Origin: Sinonovacula constricta
Taxonomy: Eukaryota; Mollusca; Bivalvia; Cardiida; Solecurtidae
Direction: 5' to 3'
DNA: 64,000 nt
Assembly: GCA_007844125.1 (NCBI GenBank)
Contig: CM017555.1
Span: forward strand, 24,169,221 to 24,233,220
Position 1 is the first letter of the stretch, and each line of letters begins with the position of its first letter. The translations under genes were made by a program, and so were the position numbers. The notes under the pieces are model-generated. The model ran no database searches and was not told the origin of the DNA. It worked only from the letters and a program-made list of their open reading frames with translations. This document shows positions 1-11,429 of the stretch, piece by piece.

Positions 1-234
1 GTACTACGGATCAAACAAAAATAATTAATTTATTAGAATTAAAAAACGATGGCTAAGTGGTAAATATATATATTTACTGCGATAAAGCTGAATGGATTTT
101 GATTCATACCCCACGACCCCCCCCCCCCCACCAAAATTTTCTGGATCCGCCCTTGATGTGCATGGCATTGTATAAAACAACATAAGTAAACTGATAAGTA
201 TGTTTAACAAGCATGCATACATGTTCTATTTCAG

Positions 235-282
235 AGAATGATCGTTTCGAGGACTTCTCTTCAACAGCAACTACGACAACAG
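235..282 (+). CDS. Micro-exon a, Thr-rich
   Basis: A 48-nt segment between acceptor TTCTATTTCAG and donor GTACTTG. Read as 2+45+1 bases it codes NDRFEDFSSTATTTT, an acidic start followed by a Thr run typical of O-glycosylated linkers. It is the first exon of the locus visible in the window. The donor has GTACTT rather than the stronger GTAAGT. No homologue was recognised. Confidence 0.6.
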
Positions 283-834
283 GTACTTGTCATATTTAAA
301 GCGACTTTTTCAAAGTTTTGGCTGTGACAAACAAACACTTACTTTCCACACTGTATGATTATTTAACTTCACTATCGAACCTACCAACAGACTGTTTATG
401 ACTGACGTATACACATGGTGTACATAACCGCATGCGCAGTTAAGAGATATTCAAAAATATAAGCAAATAAACAACAATAGTTACACAAAGAATAAAACGG
501 CAAAAAGCATCGCGACACTTTCGATTCTCTCAACCTTAACACAGCACAATCTTTTAAAAGACAGCATATAGTCTCGTCATCAGAGGTACGAGTGTATTCC
601 AATTTCAATGTGGTAACAACGTTTTACTTATTTTAAAAATTAAAAAATGCAAATATTGCCGACTATGAACTAATCGCTTTATATGTTCTCGACATAGAAG
701 TATTGACAAATTACTTAAGCAATTTTAAATGTTTAGGGCTAACTTATGAGAAGAAATTGTCTCACATGTTGCCATCTTTATATTGGTGTCGAAGTTTTGT
801 ATGGACTAAAAGGGAAAAGTGGTGAGCATTAATG
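283..834 (+). other. Intronic sequence, nothing recognised
   Basis: AT-rich sequence between micro-exon a and the purine-rich minisatellite. Short open frames on the minus strand have no recognisable motif. I see no repeat, RNA gene or exon signal here. Confidence 0.5.
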
Positions 835-3235
835 AGTTTTGGGAGTTGGAGTGAGGAGTGTGGTGAGAATGAGTGAGAAGCTTGGCGAGAATGAAAGAGT
901 GAAGAATTAGTGAGGAGATTGTGAAGGATAAGCGAGGGGTAGGGTGATAATTAGTGAATAGGGTGGTGAAGATGAGTGAAGAAAGTGGTAGGGTTGAGTG
1001 GGGGTGATTGTGAGTATGAGTAAGGCTGGTGGTGAGTATGAGTGAGGGTGGTGCTAAGGTTGAGTAAATAGGGTGATTAAGATGAGTAAGAAGGGTAGTG
1101 AGGATCAGGTTAATATGGTGGTTAAGATGAGTGAGAAGGGTGGTGAGTATGAGTGAGAAGCTTGGCGAGAATAAAAGAGGGAAGAATTAGTAAGGAGATT
1201 GTAAAGGATAAGCGATGAGTAGGGTGAGAATTAGTGAATAGGGTGGTGAAGATGAGTGAAGAAAGTGATAGGGTTGAGTGGGGGTGGTTGTGAGCATGAG
1301 TGAGGCTGGTGTTGAGTATGAGTGAGGGTGGTGCTAAGGTTGAGTAAATAGGGTGATTAAGATGAGTACGGAGGGTAGTGAGGATCAGGGAATTAGGTGG
1401 TTAGGATGAGTGAGAAGGGTGGTGAGTATGAGTGAATAAGGTGGTTAAGATGGGCGAGGAGGGTGGTGAGTATGAGTGAATAAGGTGGTTAAGATAAGTG
1501 AGAATGGTGGTTAGTATGAGTGAATAAGGCGGTTAAGATGAGTGAGGAGGGTGGTAAGTATGAGTAAATAAGGTGGTTAAGATGAGTGAGAAGGGTGGTG
1601 AGTATGAGTGAATAAGGCGGTTAAGATGAGTGAGGAGGGTGGTGAGTATGAGGTGTAGGATGTTGGGTTTAGTGTGTGGTGATGAGCAAAGAGTGTGGTA
1701 GGAATTAGTAAGGAGGGCGTGAAGTGGGTATTGAGGTTAAGTAAGGGGTGTGGAGAAAATGATGAGTGTGGTGGGATGGGCGAGGAGTTTTAAGAGAATG
1801 GAAGATGCGGGCAGTGTGGAAAAGTTAGGGAGGTGGTAATAATGAGTGAGGAGGGTAGTGAGGATGAACGGGATCGTAGTGAGATGAGTGAAGTAGGCGG
1901 TTGGATAACTGAAGATGATGGAAAATATATATGAAGTTGGTAATAAATCTGACTGGGAAGGGTTAGGAGGTCGGTGAGTAAAAGTGACGGAAGGGTGTCG
2001 ACAAACGATGGAGGTTGTAAAGTTGAGGGTGGGAGGTGAAGATCTGTTATGGGCTTGTGAGGTTGAGTGAGGAGGGATACAAGATTGAGGGGGGGGGGGG
2101 GGGGCGGCGAGATTGAGTGATGAGGGTGACGAGACGAGGTTGAGTGGGGAAGGGTGGTGAGGTCAAGCGAGGAAAGTGACGAGGTTGAATGATGAGTTTT
2201 GCTTGTTTGAGTGAGACGGTGGCGTGGTTGAATAAAAAGGGTAACGAGGTTGAGTGGGGAGGACTGCATGATTGACTGAGAAGGATGACGTGGTTAAATA
2301 AGGAGGTTGACGTGGCTGAATGACGAAGTTGAGTGGTGACTGTGACGAGGTTGAGCGGGGAGAGTGACGAGGTTGAGTGAGTGAGAAAGGTGGCAAGGTT
2401 GATTGTGGAAGGTGGCGAGTTAAAGGGGGAGGGCGGCGAAGTTGAGCGAGGAGAGTGACGAGTTAAGTGAGGAGGGTGACGAGGTTCAGTGAGGAGGGTG
2501 ACGAGGTTGAGTGGGGAGGGTGACGAGGTTGAGTGGGGAGGGTGGCGAGGTTGAGTGGGGAGGGTGGCGAGGTAGAGTGAGGAGGGTGGCAAGGTTGTGT
2601 TGTTAAGGGTGGCGAGGTTGAGTGAGGAGGGTGGCGAGGTTGTGTTGGGAGGTGACGAAGTTAGGTTAGGAGGGTGACGTTGAGTGAGGAGCGTGACGAG
2701 GTTGGGTGAGGAAGGTGACGAAGTTAAGTAAGGAGGGTGACGAGGTTGAGTGAGGAGGATGACGAGGTTGAGCGAGGAGGGTGACGAAGTTAAGTGAGGA
2801 GGGTGACGAGGTTGAGTGAGGAGGGTGACTAGGTTGAGTGGGGAGGGTGACGTGGTTGAGCGAGGAAGGTGACGAAGTTAAGTGAGGAGGGTGACGAGGT
2901 TGAGTGAGGAGGGTGACGAGGTTGGGTGAGTAAGTTGACGAGGCTGAGCGAGGAAGGTGACGAAGTTAAGTAAGGAGGGTGACGAGGTTGAGTGAGGAGG
3001 GTGACGAGGTTGAGCGAGGAGGGTGACGAAGTTAAGTGAGGAGGGTGACGAGGTTGAGTGAGGAGGGTGACCAGGTTGAGTGGGGAGGGTGACGAGGTTG
3101 AGCGAGGAAGGTGACGAGGTTTAGTGAGGAGGGTGACGAGGTTGAGTGAGGAAGGTGACGAGGTTGAGCGAGGAAGGTGACAAGGTTAAGTGCGGAGGGT
3201 GATCAGGTTGAACAAGGAGCATAACTAGGTAGGGT
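835..3235 (+). repeat. Purine-rich minisatellite array
   Basis: About 2.4 kb of tandem repeats lie between micro-exons a and b. The later part (from about 2440) is built on units like GTGACGAGGTTGAGTGAGGA with GTGACGAAG and GGTGGCGAGG variants. The early part (about 870-1400) shows a higher-order repeat: a block starting AGTGAGAAGCTTGGCGAGAA at 873 recurs at 1152, a period of about 279 bp. The plus strand is almost free of cytosine except in CG steps. The open frames on the minus strand (Ser/Pro/Leu-rich) come from the repeat and are not called as genes. Confidence 0.95.
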
Positions 3236-3843
3236 TGTGTGGTTTAGTAAAAAATGTTTTTGTTTTTTAGTTTTCATGTGAACCTTCGCCGAGCAGAGAA
3301 TTGATGTCAATGAAACCTCTATAGATATTTTATTTGTCTAACTGTATCTCAAACTGACAATTGAATTGAGACAATTGAAAAATGTAGACGTAGTGTGGTA
3401 ATTTTAGAAAAAAGAAAACGATTTTTAACCGCATGGGTATGCAATTACTTTATTGACAGAACAGTGAGAACTGGTATCTTATTCTTATCAGTCTTTGAAA
3501 AACAATAGCAGACAAAAGTGCAGTGTCTTTATGGCTTCTGTAGATACAATGACATATTCACGTCAATTTCAGTTTTTGCCGCTGGCTTATCTTCTTTTAG
3601 GTACTGTAAGCTTTTAGGTAAGCTTTTAGGTACTGTAAGCTTTTAGGTACTGTAAGCAAGTGTTTGTACACTATTCCTTTGTCGTAGACAGGAGTTATTA
3701 TCCTAATTTTCTATAAAGACACTCCTGAATCACATTACCAGAATATTATTTCTTTTTAGAAAAGCAGCTTTGGAAAAGTTGTTTCTTCACAACGTTATAA
3801 GTCAAGATACATCACTGATTAACTGATAATTTATTCATTTCAG
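3236..3843 (+). other. Intronic sequence with a short splice-like tandem repeat
   Basis: Mostly featureless AT-rich intron. At about 3595-3658 a short motif (CTTTTAGGTACTGTAAG and a shortened form) is repeated several times. Each repeat looks like an acceptor followed at once by a donor, but the gap would be 5 nt and I do not call it an exon. Confidence 0.4.
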
Positions 3844-3876
3844 AGTTAATGCCGACTACTACCGCTTCCAGTGATG
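3844..3876 (+). CDS. Micro-exon b, Thr-rich
   Basis: A 33-nt segment between acceptor ATTTCAG and donor GTAAGAG. In phase 1 it codes LMPTTTASSD. The junction codon with micro-exon a is GAG (Glu). Composition (three consecutive Thr, then Ser) fits its neighbours. Confidence 0.6.
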
Positions 3877-3954
3877 GTAAGAGCGTATTCCTTTCTATAA
3901 ACAGTTTTCAAAACAACATCGTTATTTTCCGTCAATCATCTTGTAGATAATTTC

Positions 3955-5083
3955 TAGATCACATGAGCACAACGTGCTCACGGTGAGCTTTTCTGATACC
4001 CCTTCGTCCGTCGTCCGTCGTCCGCCGTCCGTCGTGCGGCAACAACATTTTAGCTTGTGAACACGCTAGAGGCCACAGTTTTGATCCTTTCATCATCAAG
4101 TTTGGTCAGAACGTTTGCCTGCATGAAATCTTGGATGAGTTTATTATTGGGTCACCTGAAGTAAAAAAAAACTGGGACAAAAGGTTAAATTTTAAGAAAA
4201 CTTGTGAACACACTAGAGACCACATTTCTAGCCCAATCTTTACCAAACTTGGTCAGATTGTTTGTCTGCATCAAGTCTTGAAGGAGTTAGTAACTGGGTC
4301 ACGTTGGGTCCAAAAATAGGTCACTAGGTAAAATCTTATAAAAAGCTTGTGAACACTTTAGAGGCCATATTTATAGGCCAATCTTCATCAAACCTAGCCA
4401 GAGTGTTTGTCTGCATGAAATGTTAGATGGATTCGTTATTGGGTCACCAGGGGATCAAAAAGTAGGTCACTAGGTCAAACCTTAGAAAAGCTTGTGAACA
4501 CAATAGAGGCCACATTTATAGCCCAATCTTCGTCAAACTTGGTCAGAATGTTTGTCTGAATGACAACTTGAATAAGTTCTTTATTGGGTCATGTGGGGCA
4601 AAAATGTAGGTCACTAGGTCAAATTTTAGATAAAAGCTTGTGAACACAATAGAGGCTCCATTTACTAAACCCCAATCTTCACCAAACATGGACAAAATGT
4701 TTGCATGCAAGAAATATTGGGTAAGTTTGTAACAAGGTCGCGTGGGGCAACAATTAGGTCATTAGGTCAAATTAAAAAAAAAAAAAAAACTTGTGAAAAC
4801 ACTAAAAGGCCACACTGATTGCCCAATTTTCACCCAAACTTGACCGGAATGTTTGCCAGTGTGAAATCCTACATATGTTTTGAAGTGGGTCCTGTGGATT
4901 CAGTAGATTAGTAGGTAAAATTCGAGAAAATGTCACTAGCCCAGTGGCCACACTTATGGTCCAATCTTCACCAAAGATTTCTAAAGTGAGAAACAGTTAA
5001 TAACTTGACGCCAGATATGAGCCTACTAAAAGCATGAGTCCTCAGGTGGACGATTAATGGCCACCATGGCCCTCTTGTTTAAT
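3955..5083 (+). mobile_element. Dispersed repeat with internal tandem units of about 145 bp
   Basis: It begins with the exact short palindrome TGAGCAC-AAC-GTGCTCA (3964-3980), then stacked GTCCGTC triplets. Six or so diverged units follow that contain 'cttgtgaacacactagaggc' (20 bases), 'tcaaacttggtcagaatgtt' and 'gggtcacgtggggcaaaa'. It ends with ATGGCCACCATGGCCCTCTTG. Elements of this pattern are, to my knowledge, common in mollusc genomes. No transposase frame is present, so it is a non-autonomous element or internal repeat of unknown class. Confidence 0.7.
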
Positions 5084-5126
5084 AAGGTGCATAAAAAATA
5101 CTGTCTTTATAATATGTGACTCTATC

Positions 5127-5144
5127 GTGTGTGTGTGTGTGTGT
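5127..5144 (+). repeat. (GT)n microsatellite
   Basis: A short pure GT run just downstream of the dispersed repeat. Confidence 0.9.
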
Positions 5145-5274
5145 AGAGGGGTGGGGGAGAGGTTAAGCTCCGCCTCAACAAGTTTTCCAGACCTTGAGAA
5201 GTGAGGTTGGCTATAAAAATGTCAGACATATTTTAAGAAAGGTAAATCATTTTACTGATATTTTGTAGGCTACC

Positions 5275-5580
5275 GACCGTTTCTCCCGATTTAACCAATA
5301 CAATCCGGGAGGCCCCGGGTTCGATCCCGGGCTGCGACATACAAAAGTCGTTAAAATGGTAGTGGTATAGCTCCCTTGCTAACGCTCAAGCAAATATAAT
5401 GGTCGTTCCGCGATAGGTTGGCCCGGTGTCAGGATAATGTGACTAGGTGTGGTATCATGCCAGGTGTTCACGGCATGCTATACACAGTGAAGGCAGCACT
5501 ATATCTGTTTCAAGTGGACACCGTCTCCAGATAACTGAAATACTGTTGGTGGGACAATAAACCCAATAAACAAACAAACA
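5275..5580 (+). mobile_element. tRNA-derived SINE with V-domain (RUDI-like)
   Basis: A Pol III B-box-like stretch, GGTTCGATCCC (about 5318-5328), lies in the tRNA-like head. It is followed by a body and a conserved 3' core 'ctgaaatactgttggtggga' with 'caataaacccaataaac' (about 5534-5572) and an A-rich AAAC tail. The core fits the V-SINE superfamily; the molluscan V-SINE RUDI is the best-known example. It lies in an intron of the micro-exon gene. It is not an intact tRNA gene because no full cloverleaf closes. Confidence 0.65.
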
Positions 5581-5647
5581 AACCATTACAATCCCTTACA
5601 CTTTATTACTTAAGATCATAACATACATTTAGCCAATCATTTTGCAG

Positions 5648-5671
5648 GTAAATTTCCGTTAGGAAACTCAG
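5648..5671 (+). CDS. Micro-exon c
   Basis: A 24-nt segment between acceptor ATTTTGCAG and donor GTATTAA. In phase 1 it codes KFPLGNS, and the junction codon with micro-exon b is GGT (Gly). It is less Thr-rich than its neighbours, and the donor is weaker than GTAAGT, so support is mainly from phase and spacing. Confidence 0.5.
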
Positions 5672-5934
5672 GTATTAAAGGCGTAGACTATTTTTTTGAC
5701 TGTATCGTGGGAAAGTTTAGCTCGCCACTACCTAACTTCACCCAAACGAAGAGAAGTTTGTCAGCTCTATCTATAGAGTACCCTCCTCCTACTTTTAACA
5801 ATTACAAGAAAAACAAACAAACAAACAAAACAGAAAGAAAAAACAAAAGAAAACAAAACATTGTGCTCTAAAATACGTTTGTTGTTATTGTTTTTGTTTG
5901 TTTAAATACATCAGTTATTTTTATTATAGCGACT

Positions 5935-6090
5935 AACAGCGTTTTGGTGAAAGAAGACAACTGTCTGAATAGAACCACCGGCGCACAGACGGTCTGCTGA
6001 AAGACCTTCCCACACCAAGTTTTTGCCCCTATCAGGACTCGAAACCAGTCGGAGACATTATCATTTAACTAAGGGCGCCCCTTCTATCAG
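5935..6090 (-). mobile_element. SINE-like fragment, minus strand
   Basis: Read on the minus strand it has a tRNA-like stretch ending in GGTTTCGAGTCCTG, then 'gtgggaaggtctttcagcag' and 'gcgccggtggttctattcag'. A piece of the last motif recurs at about 22258-22275 in the opposite orientation, which supports a dispersed repeat. Family not assigned. Confidence 0.45.
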
Positions 6091-6423
6091 TTAAATAAGT
6101 AAAAGACCAAGTATATTATTATTATTGGACAGAACTGAGAATAATTAGTGTTGATTTAATAATTGGTATGTTACTGTTGTTTTCTTAATGTCAGTGTAAG
6201 TATGACGAAGATGATAATAAATTCGACATTATAAAAGTTGATGGAATATATGTAAGCCAGAAGTTCAGCCCATGAAGCAAAACATGCTGACATTGCTTTT
6301 GCTTCTGTTGCTGCTGCTGCTGATGATGACGATGATGTTGACGATGATGATGTCGTAGTTATTGTTGTTAATGGTGACGGTTGTGATGATAATATTTGTT
6401 TTATTGATTTTTTTTTATTTCAG

Positions 6424-6444
6424 GTAACTCTCTGTTGCGAAGTC
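6424..6444 (+). CDS. Micro-exon d, LRS type
   Basis: A 21-nt segment between acceptor TTTTATTTCAG and donor GTGAGTA. In phase 1 it codes NSLLRS, closely like micro-exons h (TLSFLRS) and h' (PLMMLRS). This suggests an older round of duplication of the same exon type. Confidence 0.55.
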
Positions 6445-7318
6445 GTGAGTATTTTAATCTATTTTTTTCATGATTCATCAAAAACTTATCATTTGTTGTT
6501 GAGAGTCACACTCTGTACCAAGCCAAACAATTGTCACGGTTTTAAGTTAGCAAGCATACATGTATACATATATCTTTTCAATAAAGAGCATAGTAAAAAT
6601 ATTAAAGTGGTAAAAGAAAATACAAAATCTAAATAGAAAATGTGGAATTCGGTACAACGTTGAAAAATATACATGCTTCAGTAAAACGTTTAAAACATCA
6701 GCAACAACAAACAAACAAAACATTTGCAATTCAAACTATGGAACAAAGGACATCTAGTGTAAACGCTCTCTAGTCGATGCCATATGCTTTTCTTTTATAC
6801 ATTCAACAATTATCAGATCTTTAAAATTATGTGAACTTCGTAAGCTTCGTTAAATTCTACGGAATTATCCGAGTGTAATTGCGAAAATCGAGGAAACTTT
6901 CCGCCATTACACTCGAGTAATTCCGGTTAATTAAGAATGTATAAATAAATCTCTCTTGTGGGTTGATATTTACATATACATGCACATGTAATATAAGAAA
7001 TAGTGTTAGTTTTATTTCTTCTCACTATGCTTTAACATTTTTAATCATTCTGACGTAATCATAACTGTGTCAGTGCGGTGTAAAAACAACAACAAAAAGT
7101 ACCTGTTCACAAGAAATTAATTGTACAGCCGATGTACAATCTATCTGCCATGTTTCAAAAGAGAGAATTGGTGAAATATATTTTAAACATTCTTTCTAAC
7201 ATTGACAATGTAGCATGCTACATCATATTTGATTTTTTAGTAAGCATAACGTGTTTGATAAATTTCGTAATTCAATCTTTTATAATATATGTATATTATT
7301 GTCTTTTTTCTTTTTTAG
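6445..7318 (+). other. Intronic sequence, nothing recognised
   Basis: AT-rich intron. Small frames here have no motif. A short inverted pair around 6855-6925 (sequences with ATTCTACGGAATTATCCGAG and ATTACTCGAG) could form a hairpin, but no element was recognised. Confidence 0.4.
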
Positions 7319-7324
7319 TGAGAA
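7319..7324 (+). CDS. Candidate 6-nt micro-exon e
   Basis: TGAGAA lies between a strong pyrimidine tract ending TTTTTTAG and donor GTAAGTA. In phase 1 it would add a junction codon plus Arg. Exons this small exist but are rare. The main support is that 13062-13067 has the same layout before the duplicated module. Confidence 0.3.
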
Positions 7325-7584
7325 GTAAGTACAAATTTCATCATATTTGTATGTTATAAATCATATTACCTAAAAACATGTAGTGTTATTAAAATTGCAC
7401 TTTAAAACCATGTGTGCGTCGTAAAGTATATTTTTTGCCAATATTCTCTGTTTTTTGTTTCATGTTTATATAGTCTTCTCTTTAAAAAAACTCAAAATGT
7501 GATTAATTTAATTATAATTATAAGAGACAAGTTATTGCTGTTAAAAATAATGATGACAATAATTAATGTTTGATGATGGTGGTT

Positions 7585-7591
7585 ATTGTAT

Positions 7592-7624
<33 letters not shown>

Positions 7625-7625
7625 C
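7585..7625 (+). repeat. (GAT)n microsatellite
   Basis: Imperfect GAT repeat. The His-rich open frame on the minus strand is a by-product of it. Confidence 0.9.
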
Positions 7626-8304
7626 GAAAATGAATACGATGCTGATGCTGCTGATTCATGATAACGATGATGAAGATTATGGTGATGATGATAATAATGT
7701 TATAGGGGTCTTCGTAGGTAGACGGTGTTAAACTCACTTGTTATTTATATTAAATAAACATGCAGAAAAATCCTGAAATCAACAATTAAGCGTCTTAGAT
7801 TTAAAAGGTAAGAGATTATTATATTCGTATAGATCTATAATGCAAACCACATACACAATGTAGCTTATTTCAATACAATACAGTAATACATTTAAATGTC
7901 ATATAAAAAGTAATAACAATATCCAGGTGGTCACTTCAGAATAGTTAATAAATTATTCTGGCAGTATGTTCAACAGTCGAACCGTTCATCTGCATAGGCA
8001 GCTAGAGAGAGAGACTTGTTACTTACAAAAGAAAGGACCAGTGGTTTAGAAAAGGGAAAAGGTGGAAATTCACGTGCAGCCTCACATACAAACTCACTTT
8101 CACCCCCATATACTTTCATAAGGATAAATGCTCATACATATTCATACTAGACAAGTCACATGGTTGGAACGAGACATCCCATTTCGGGGTATAGGGTAGA
8201 CAAGTGATACAAGCCGTACAAACACGAAAAACATGTGCACACAAACAGGCTATCACGTATAATGGGATTACTATAAGCCTGGTTTACAATAACGACAAAG
8301 ATGA

Positions 8305-8400
8305 TAATAATGTTGTTGTTGTTGTTGTTGTTGATTATGATGATGATGATGATAATGATGATGATGAAGAGGATGATGATGATTTTGATGATGATGACGA
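8305..8400 (+). repeat. (GTT)n-(GAT)n microsatellite
   Basis: A GTT run followed by GAT repeats about 80 bp upstream of micro-exon f. The equivalent place in copy 2 (about 14450-14630) has a related but different GAT/GTT tract. Confidence 0.9.
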
Positions 8401-8479
8401 TGTCAGGTATTCTAATGATAAAATGTTCTATAGATATTATCCTTATTATATTTTTTGAATTTTTGTTTATATTTTGCAG

Positions 8480-8497
8480 TGTCTCCACCATCCACAA
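8480..8497 (+). CDS. Micro-exon f, SPPST
   Basis: An 18-nt segment between acceptor TATTTTGCAG and donor GTAAGTACC. In phase 1 it codes SPPST. The duplicate at 14715-14732 codes LPPST with the same splice sites, so both splice signals and frame are conserved between the copies. Confidence 0.65.
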
Positions 8498-8559
8498 GTA
8501 AGTACCAATATCTCGATGCTGTAGTTGAGCTGCAGCATAACGCACATCATGTTAGCTTA

Positions 8560-8690
8560 CAATACGGTTACGCCTACACACATTACTGTAATGTCGACAC
8601 ACACCACAGTAACACCTACATAAAACAAAGTGCTGGATTGACAAACCAGTAACGCTGAACTACAGCACATCCACGCTTTCCTACAGAAAA
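8560..8690 (+). repeat. Degenerate 21-bp minisatellite remnant
   Basis: A few units like CTACACACATTACTGTAATG and CACCACAGTAACACCTAC lie just after micro-exon f. The same stretch follows f' at about 14800-14890. They are related to the long arrays at 13335-14205 and 16619-18350, which may have expanded from such a seed. Confidence 0.6.
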
Positions 8691-8719
8691 AAGAACTCGT
8701 TTATGAGATTTGTACATAC

Positions 8720-9820
8720 GACAGTACAAACATACTCACACAATAAAATACAACAGTCACGTGATACAGTCACATTTTACAAAATAACAAATAACATGAA
8801 CATTTGGAGAGTAAACATCAATCAGGTATAGTTGATATAATGTAATAAAAGAAAAACAGCATTTATTGTAGTAGTTTTTTCGTATAATAAAGGCTGTTTT
8901 AAAATAGCAAATTAAAAGAGATGTAATTGAGTGACATAAATATTAAAGTAAAAGATGGTCTATTATAAAAAAGAACATATATTTTTGGCATGTTATATAA
9001 GTGGACTATGAGTACAAAAAAAAATTCTCGATATCCCTGTATACAAACTGGGCAAATGTCGTTTTTGGTATAAAATTTCCGAAAGAACCTGTTGTATTTC
9101 AAAGAAGAGAGATATTCTATCTGTAAAAAGAATTAAATCAAAAGGTAAGATCAAGATATTTCAATTAAACAATTTGCGTTTAATTCTCAGAAATGGACTT
9201 CCTACAGAGCAAGCCAATCTGACAAAACATTTTACTGTTTTTAATAAGGAAACTTTATATCCACATTCGTATATTAAATAAATGAAATCCATAATCAATA
9301 ACTTCTACAATTAACCCATTTTTTTTCATTATACAATCTTCAAAGCTATTTTAGCATTTTTAAAATGAGTTTGGCACAGCTACCCAGTATTGATAATCTA
9401 AATAGGGATAATTAAGGTATCTTTCTGTTCACGTACACTGATGTAAATATCTCCGACATTTAAATTCTTTTGCAAAATTAGATGTACCTCCAATGTTTGC
9501 TTTAGAAAACCCATATTTCTGTCATAGAATTTTGGCTAAAGGATGCTACAATGAAAATAAAACATTAGCTTAGATTGCCAGTGATATATCTGCAAGGACC
9601 TGTATAGTTAAAACAGTTCCTAAAAATTAAAACATTACATACGCTACCATTGTAGTCCGGTTTCATGTCCAATAAATGCATGTTCGATCTACGATTTAGT
9701 TTATCACAGTTCATCCAGTCCCATTCAACATATCATAAAACACATCGAGGTTTTTTTGCATATCAGCTGTCGTTCGTTAAACACTTGCAGCACTACAAGC
9801 ACGCCACAGAAAAAAACCCA
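8720..9820 (+). other. Intronic sequence present only in module copy 1
   Basis: About 1.1 kb of AT-rich DNA without a match in copy 2. No transposon ends, RNA gene or exon were recognised. Confidence 0.4.
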
Positions 9821-10196
9821 CAATCACGCTATAGCAGCACGCCCACGGGATGACTTACAAAAACAGTGGGTTGCACGTTTCACAGTAAAAAACAGGCAAA
9901 ATAAAAAAAACCAAAAGAAACAACAAAAACAACAATTTTAAGCAGCAAGAAACAACAAACAAACAACCCTAAGTCATACCTAACACTTAATCACACTTGC
10001 TAACAAATGAATACGTTTGACATTTCCGACACAAGATGCACAGTGCTTTATTTCCCTTAGATTACACATTTTTTAACAAAGCCTTTTCTTTTAAGAGGTG
10101 AAATATAGTATAATAGCAGTACATTTCTTTTCTCGTTGATATATCAGAATACATTTTGTATTTACAATGATGTTTTTTTATATTTATATATTTCAG

Positions 10197-10223
10197 CTAC
10201 ATCGCCTTTCGACAGTTACGATG
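10197..10223 (+). CDS. Micro-exon g, TSPFDSYD
   Basis: A 27-nt segment between acceptor ATATTTCAG and donor GTAAATA. In phase 1 it codes TSPFDSYD. The duplicate at 15419-15445 codes TSPSGNDE. The first three residues and both splice sites are kept while the rest has changed at the amino-acid level. Confidence 0.65.
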
Positions 10224-10788
10224 GTAAATATGCAAATATGCTATATATAAGGGGCTTTCTACGTTTTAAACTGTCAATCATGTCTGTTTACATAATCAGG
10301 TTTATCCAATTAGTTTAAGTTTAAATGTTTTGTAAAAAGAAAGTCATATGCTCTTTTCTGATAGTGTTTGTAAACCCCGGGCCTACATGTACGTATAAAA
10401 ACAACTGTCAAAATATCAAACGGACGAGGAGTTACGAGTACATTCACATCGCGGAACCATTCAAAGATGCAAGCATGAAAAAAATCTTATCTTTTAAAAG
10501 GGGCAGAGCCTGAAAGCGAATGTATTCATTTTAGATGATAATGTTGATGATGATGTTGATGATGTTGATGATCATGATGATGACTTTATGATAGACAAGA
10601 CGGAGAAAAGAAGTAAACGAAGACCGTTGAAGAAGAAGAAAAGGAAGAAGAAGAAGAACATGAGAAAGAACATAAAAAGAAGTAGAGGATGATGATTATA
10701 CCGATGAGGCTGCTTGCTGATAATTAATTTAGTGTTTGGTTATTTTTTCTATGTTACTACTAACAATTGTTTCTAATTTCTATTTCAG

Positions 10789-10812
10789 ATACACTCAGTT
10801 TCTTGCGATCAC
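10789..10812 (+). CDS. Micro-exon h, TLSFLRS
   Basis: A 24-nt segment between acceptor TTTCTATTTCAG and donor GTAAGTTA. In phase 1 it codes TLSFLRS; the junction codon with g is GAT (Asp). The duplicate at 16005-16028 codes PLMMLRS. The LRS end also occurs in micro-exon d. Confidence 0.65.
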
Positions 10813-10923
10813 GTAAGTTAAAGTATATATGATGAACATGCAGGCCTATTTATAACCATAGTAACACCGACAGACAAACTTTTTTACTCGTTTCCTAACA
10901 GTTGTCAATGCTCCGTGGTTTAA

Positions 10924-11425
10924 CGGTTGTATCAGACAGTTTGGCTATATCCAATGCATGTACCAATATTTTGCCAAGGTATGGGGGGAATTAAGACATT
11001 ATTTTTGTATACATTCAAGCTTAAGTCTAATTAAAGAGGATGTTGATTGCTACCTATATTGTTTGACAATATACGTGGCGAAAATATCACTATTAATGTT
11101 TATTCTTTTTATATCTATAAAAAGCACGATATTGATCTCTGCTTAAAAAAGAAATGGCGTCAGAGCGCACTACCTGCATGACAATATAACGCGAGCTCAA
11201 AATTAAGTTGTAAGATGGTTTTCTTATTTTAAAAATAGATTTCTCTGCAGCAAGGGTCAGGTAGGAAATATCTATTTGAAATAATGAGTTGGGAATTATG
11301 CTTCTCTGTTCCCAGAGAATTAGAGCATCAATAACCGCATTTTGTGGATCTTTTCAGGTAACAATGACTTAATTCATTATGTTATTTGAGATAAAATCTT
11401 TGGTTCAAACTGTCGGATACCGCCT
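10924..11425 (+). mobile_element. TTAA-flanked MITE, copy A
   Basis: About 502 bp flanked by TTAA on both sides (10920-10923 and 11426-11429). Terminal inverted repeats read CGGTTGTATCAGACAGTTTG at the left and, inverted, AGGCGGTATCCGACAGTTTG at the right. No coding capacity is seen. TTAA target sites are typical of piggyBac and Kolobok elements; which superfamily supplied the transposase is not known. Part of module copy 1. Confidence 0.75.
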
Positions 11426-11429
11426 TTAA

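Noticed and set aside
1790..2592. Pro/Ser/Leu-rich open frames on the minus strand.
   Set aside because: They lie entirely within the purine-rich minisatellite and reflect its composition.
5318..5328. A tRNA gene suggested by the B-box-like sequence.
   Set aside because: No complete cloverleaf or anticodon arm. The flanking V-domain and A-rich tail mark a SINE.
7492..8545. Asp-, Ile-, Met- and His-rich frames.
   Set aside because: All are readings of GAT/GTT microsatellites.
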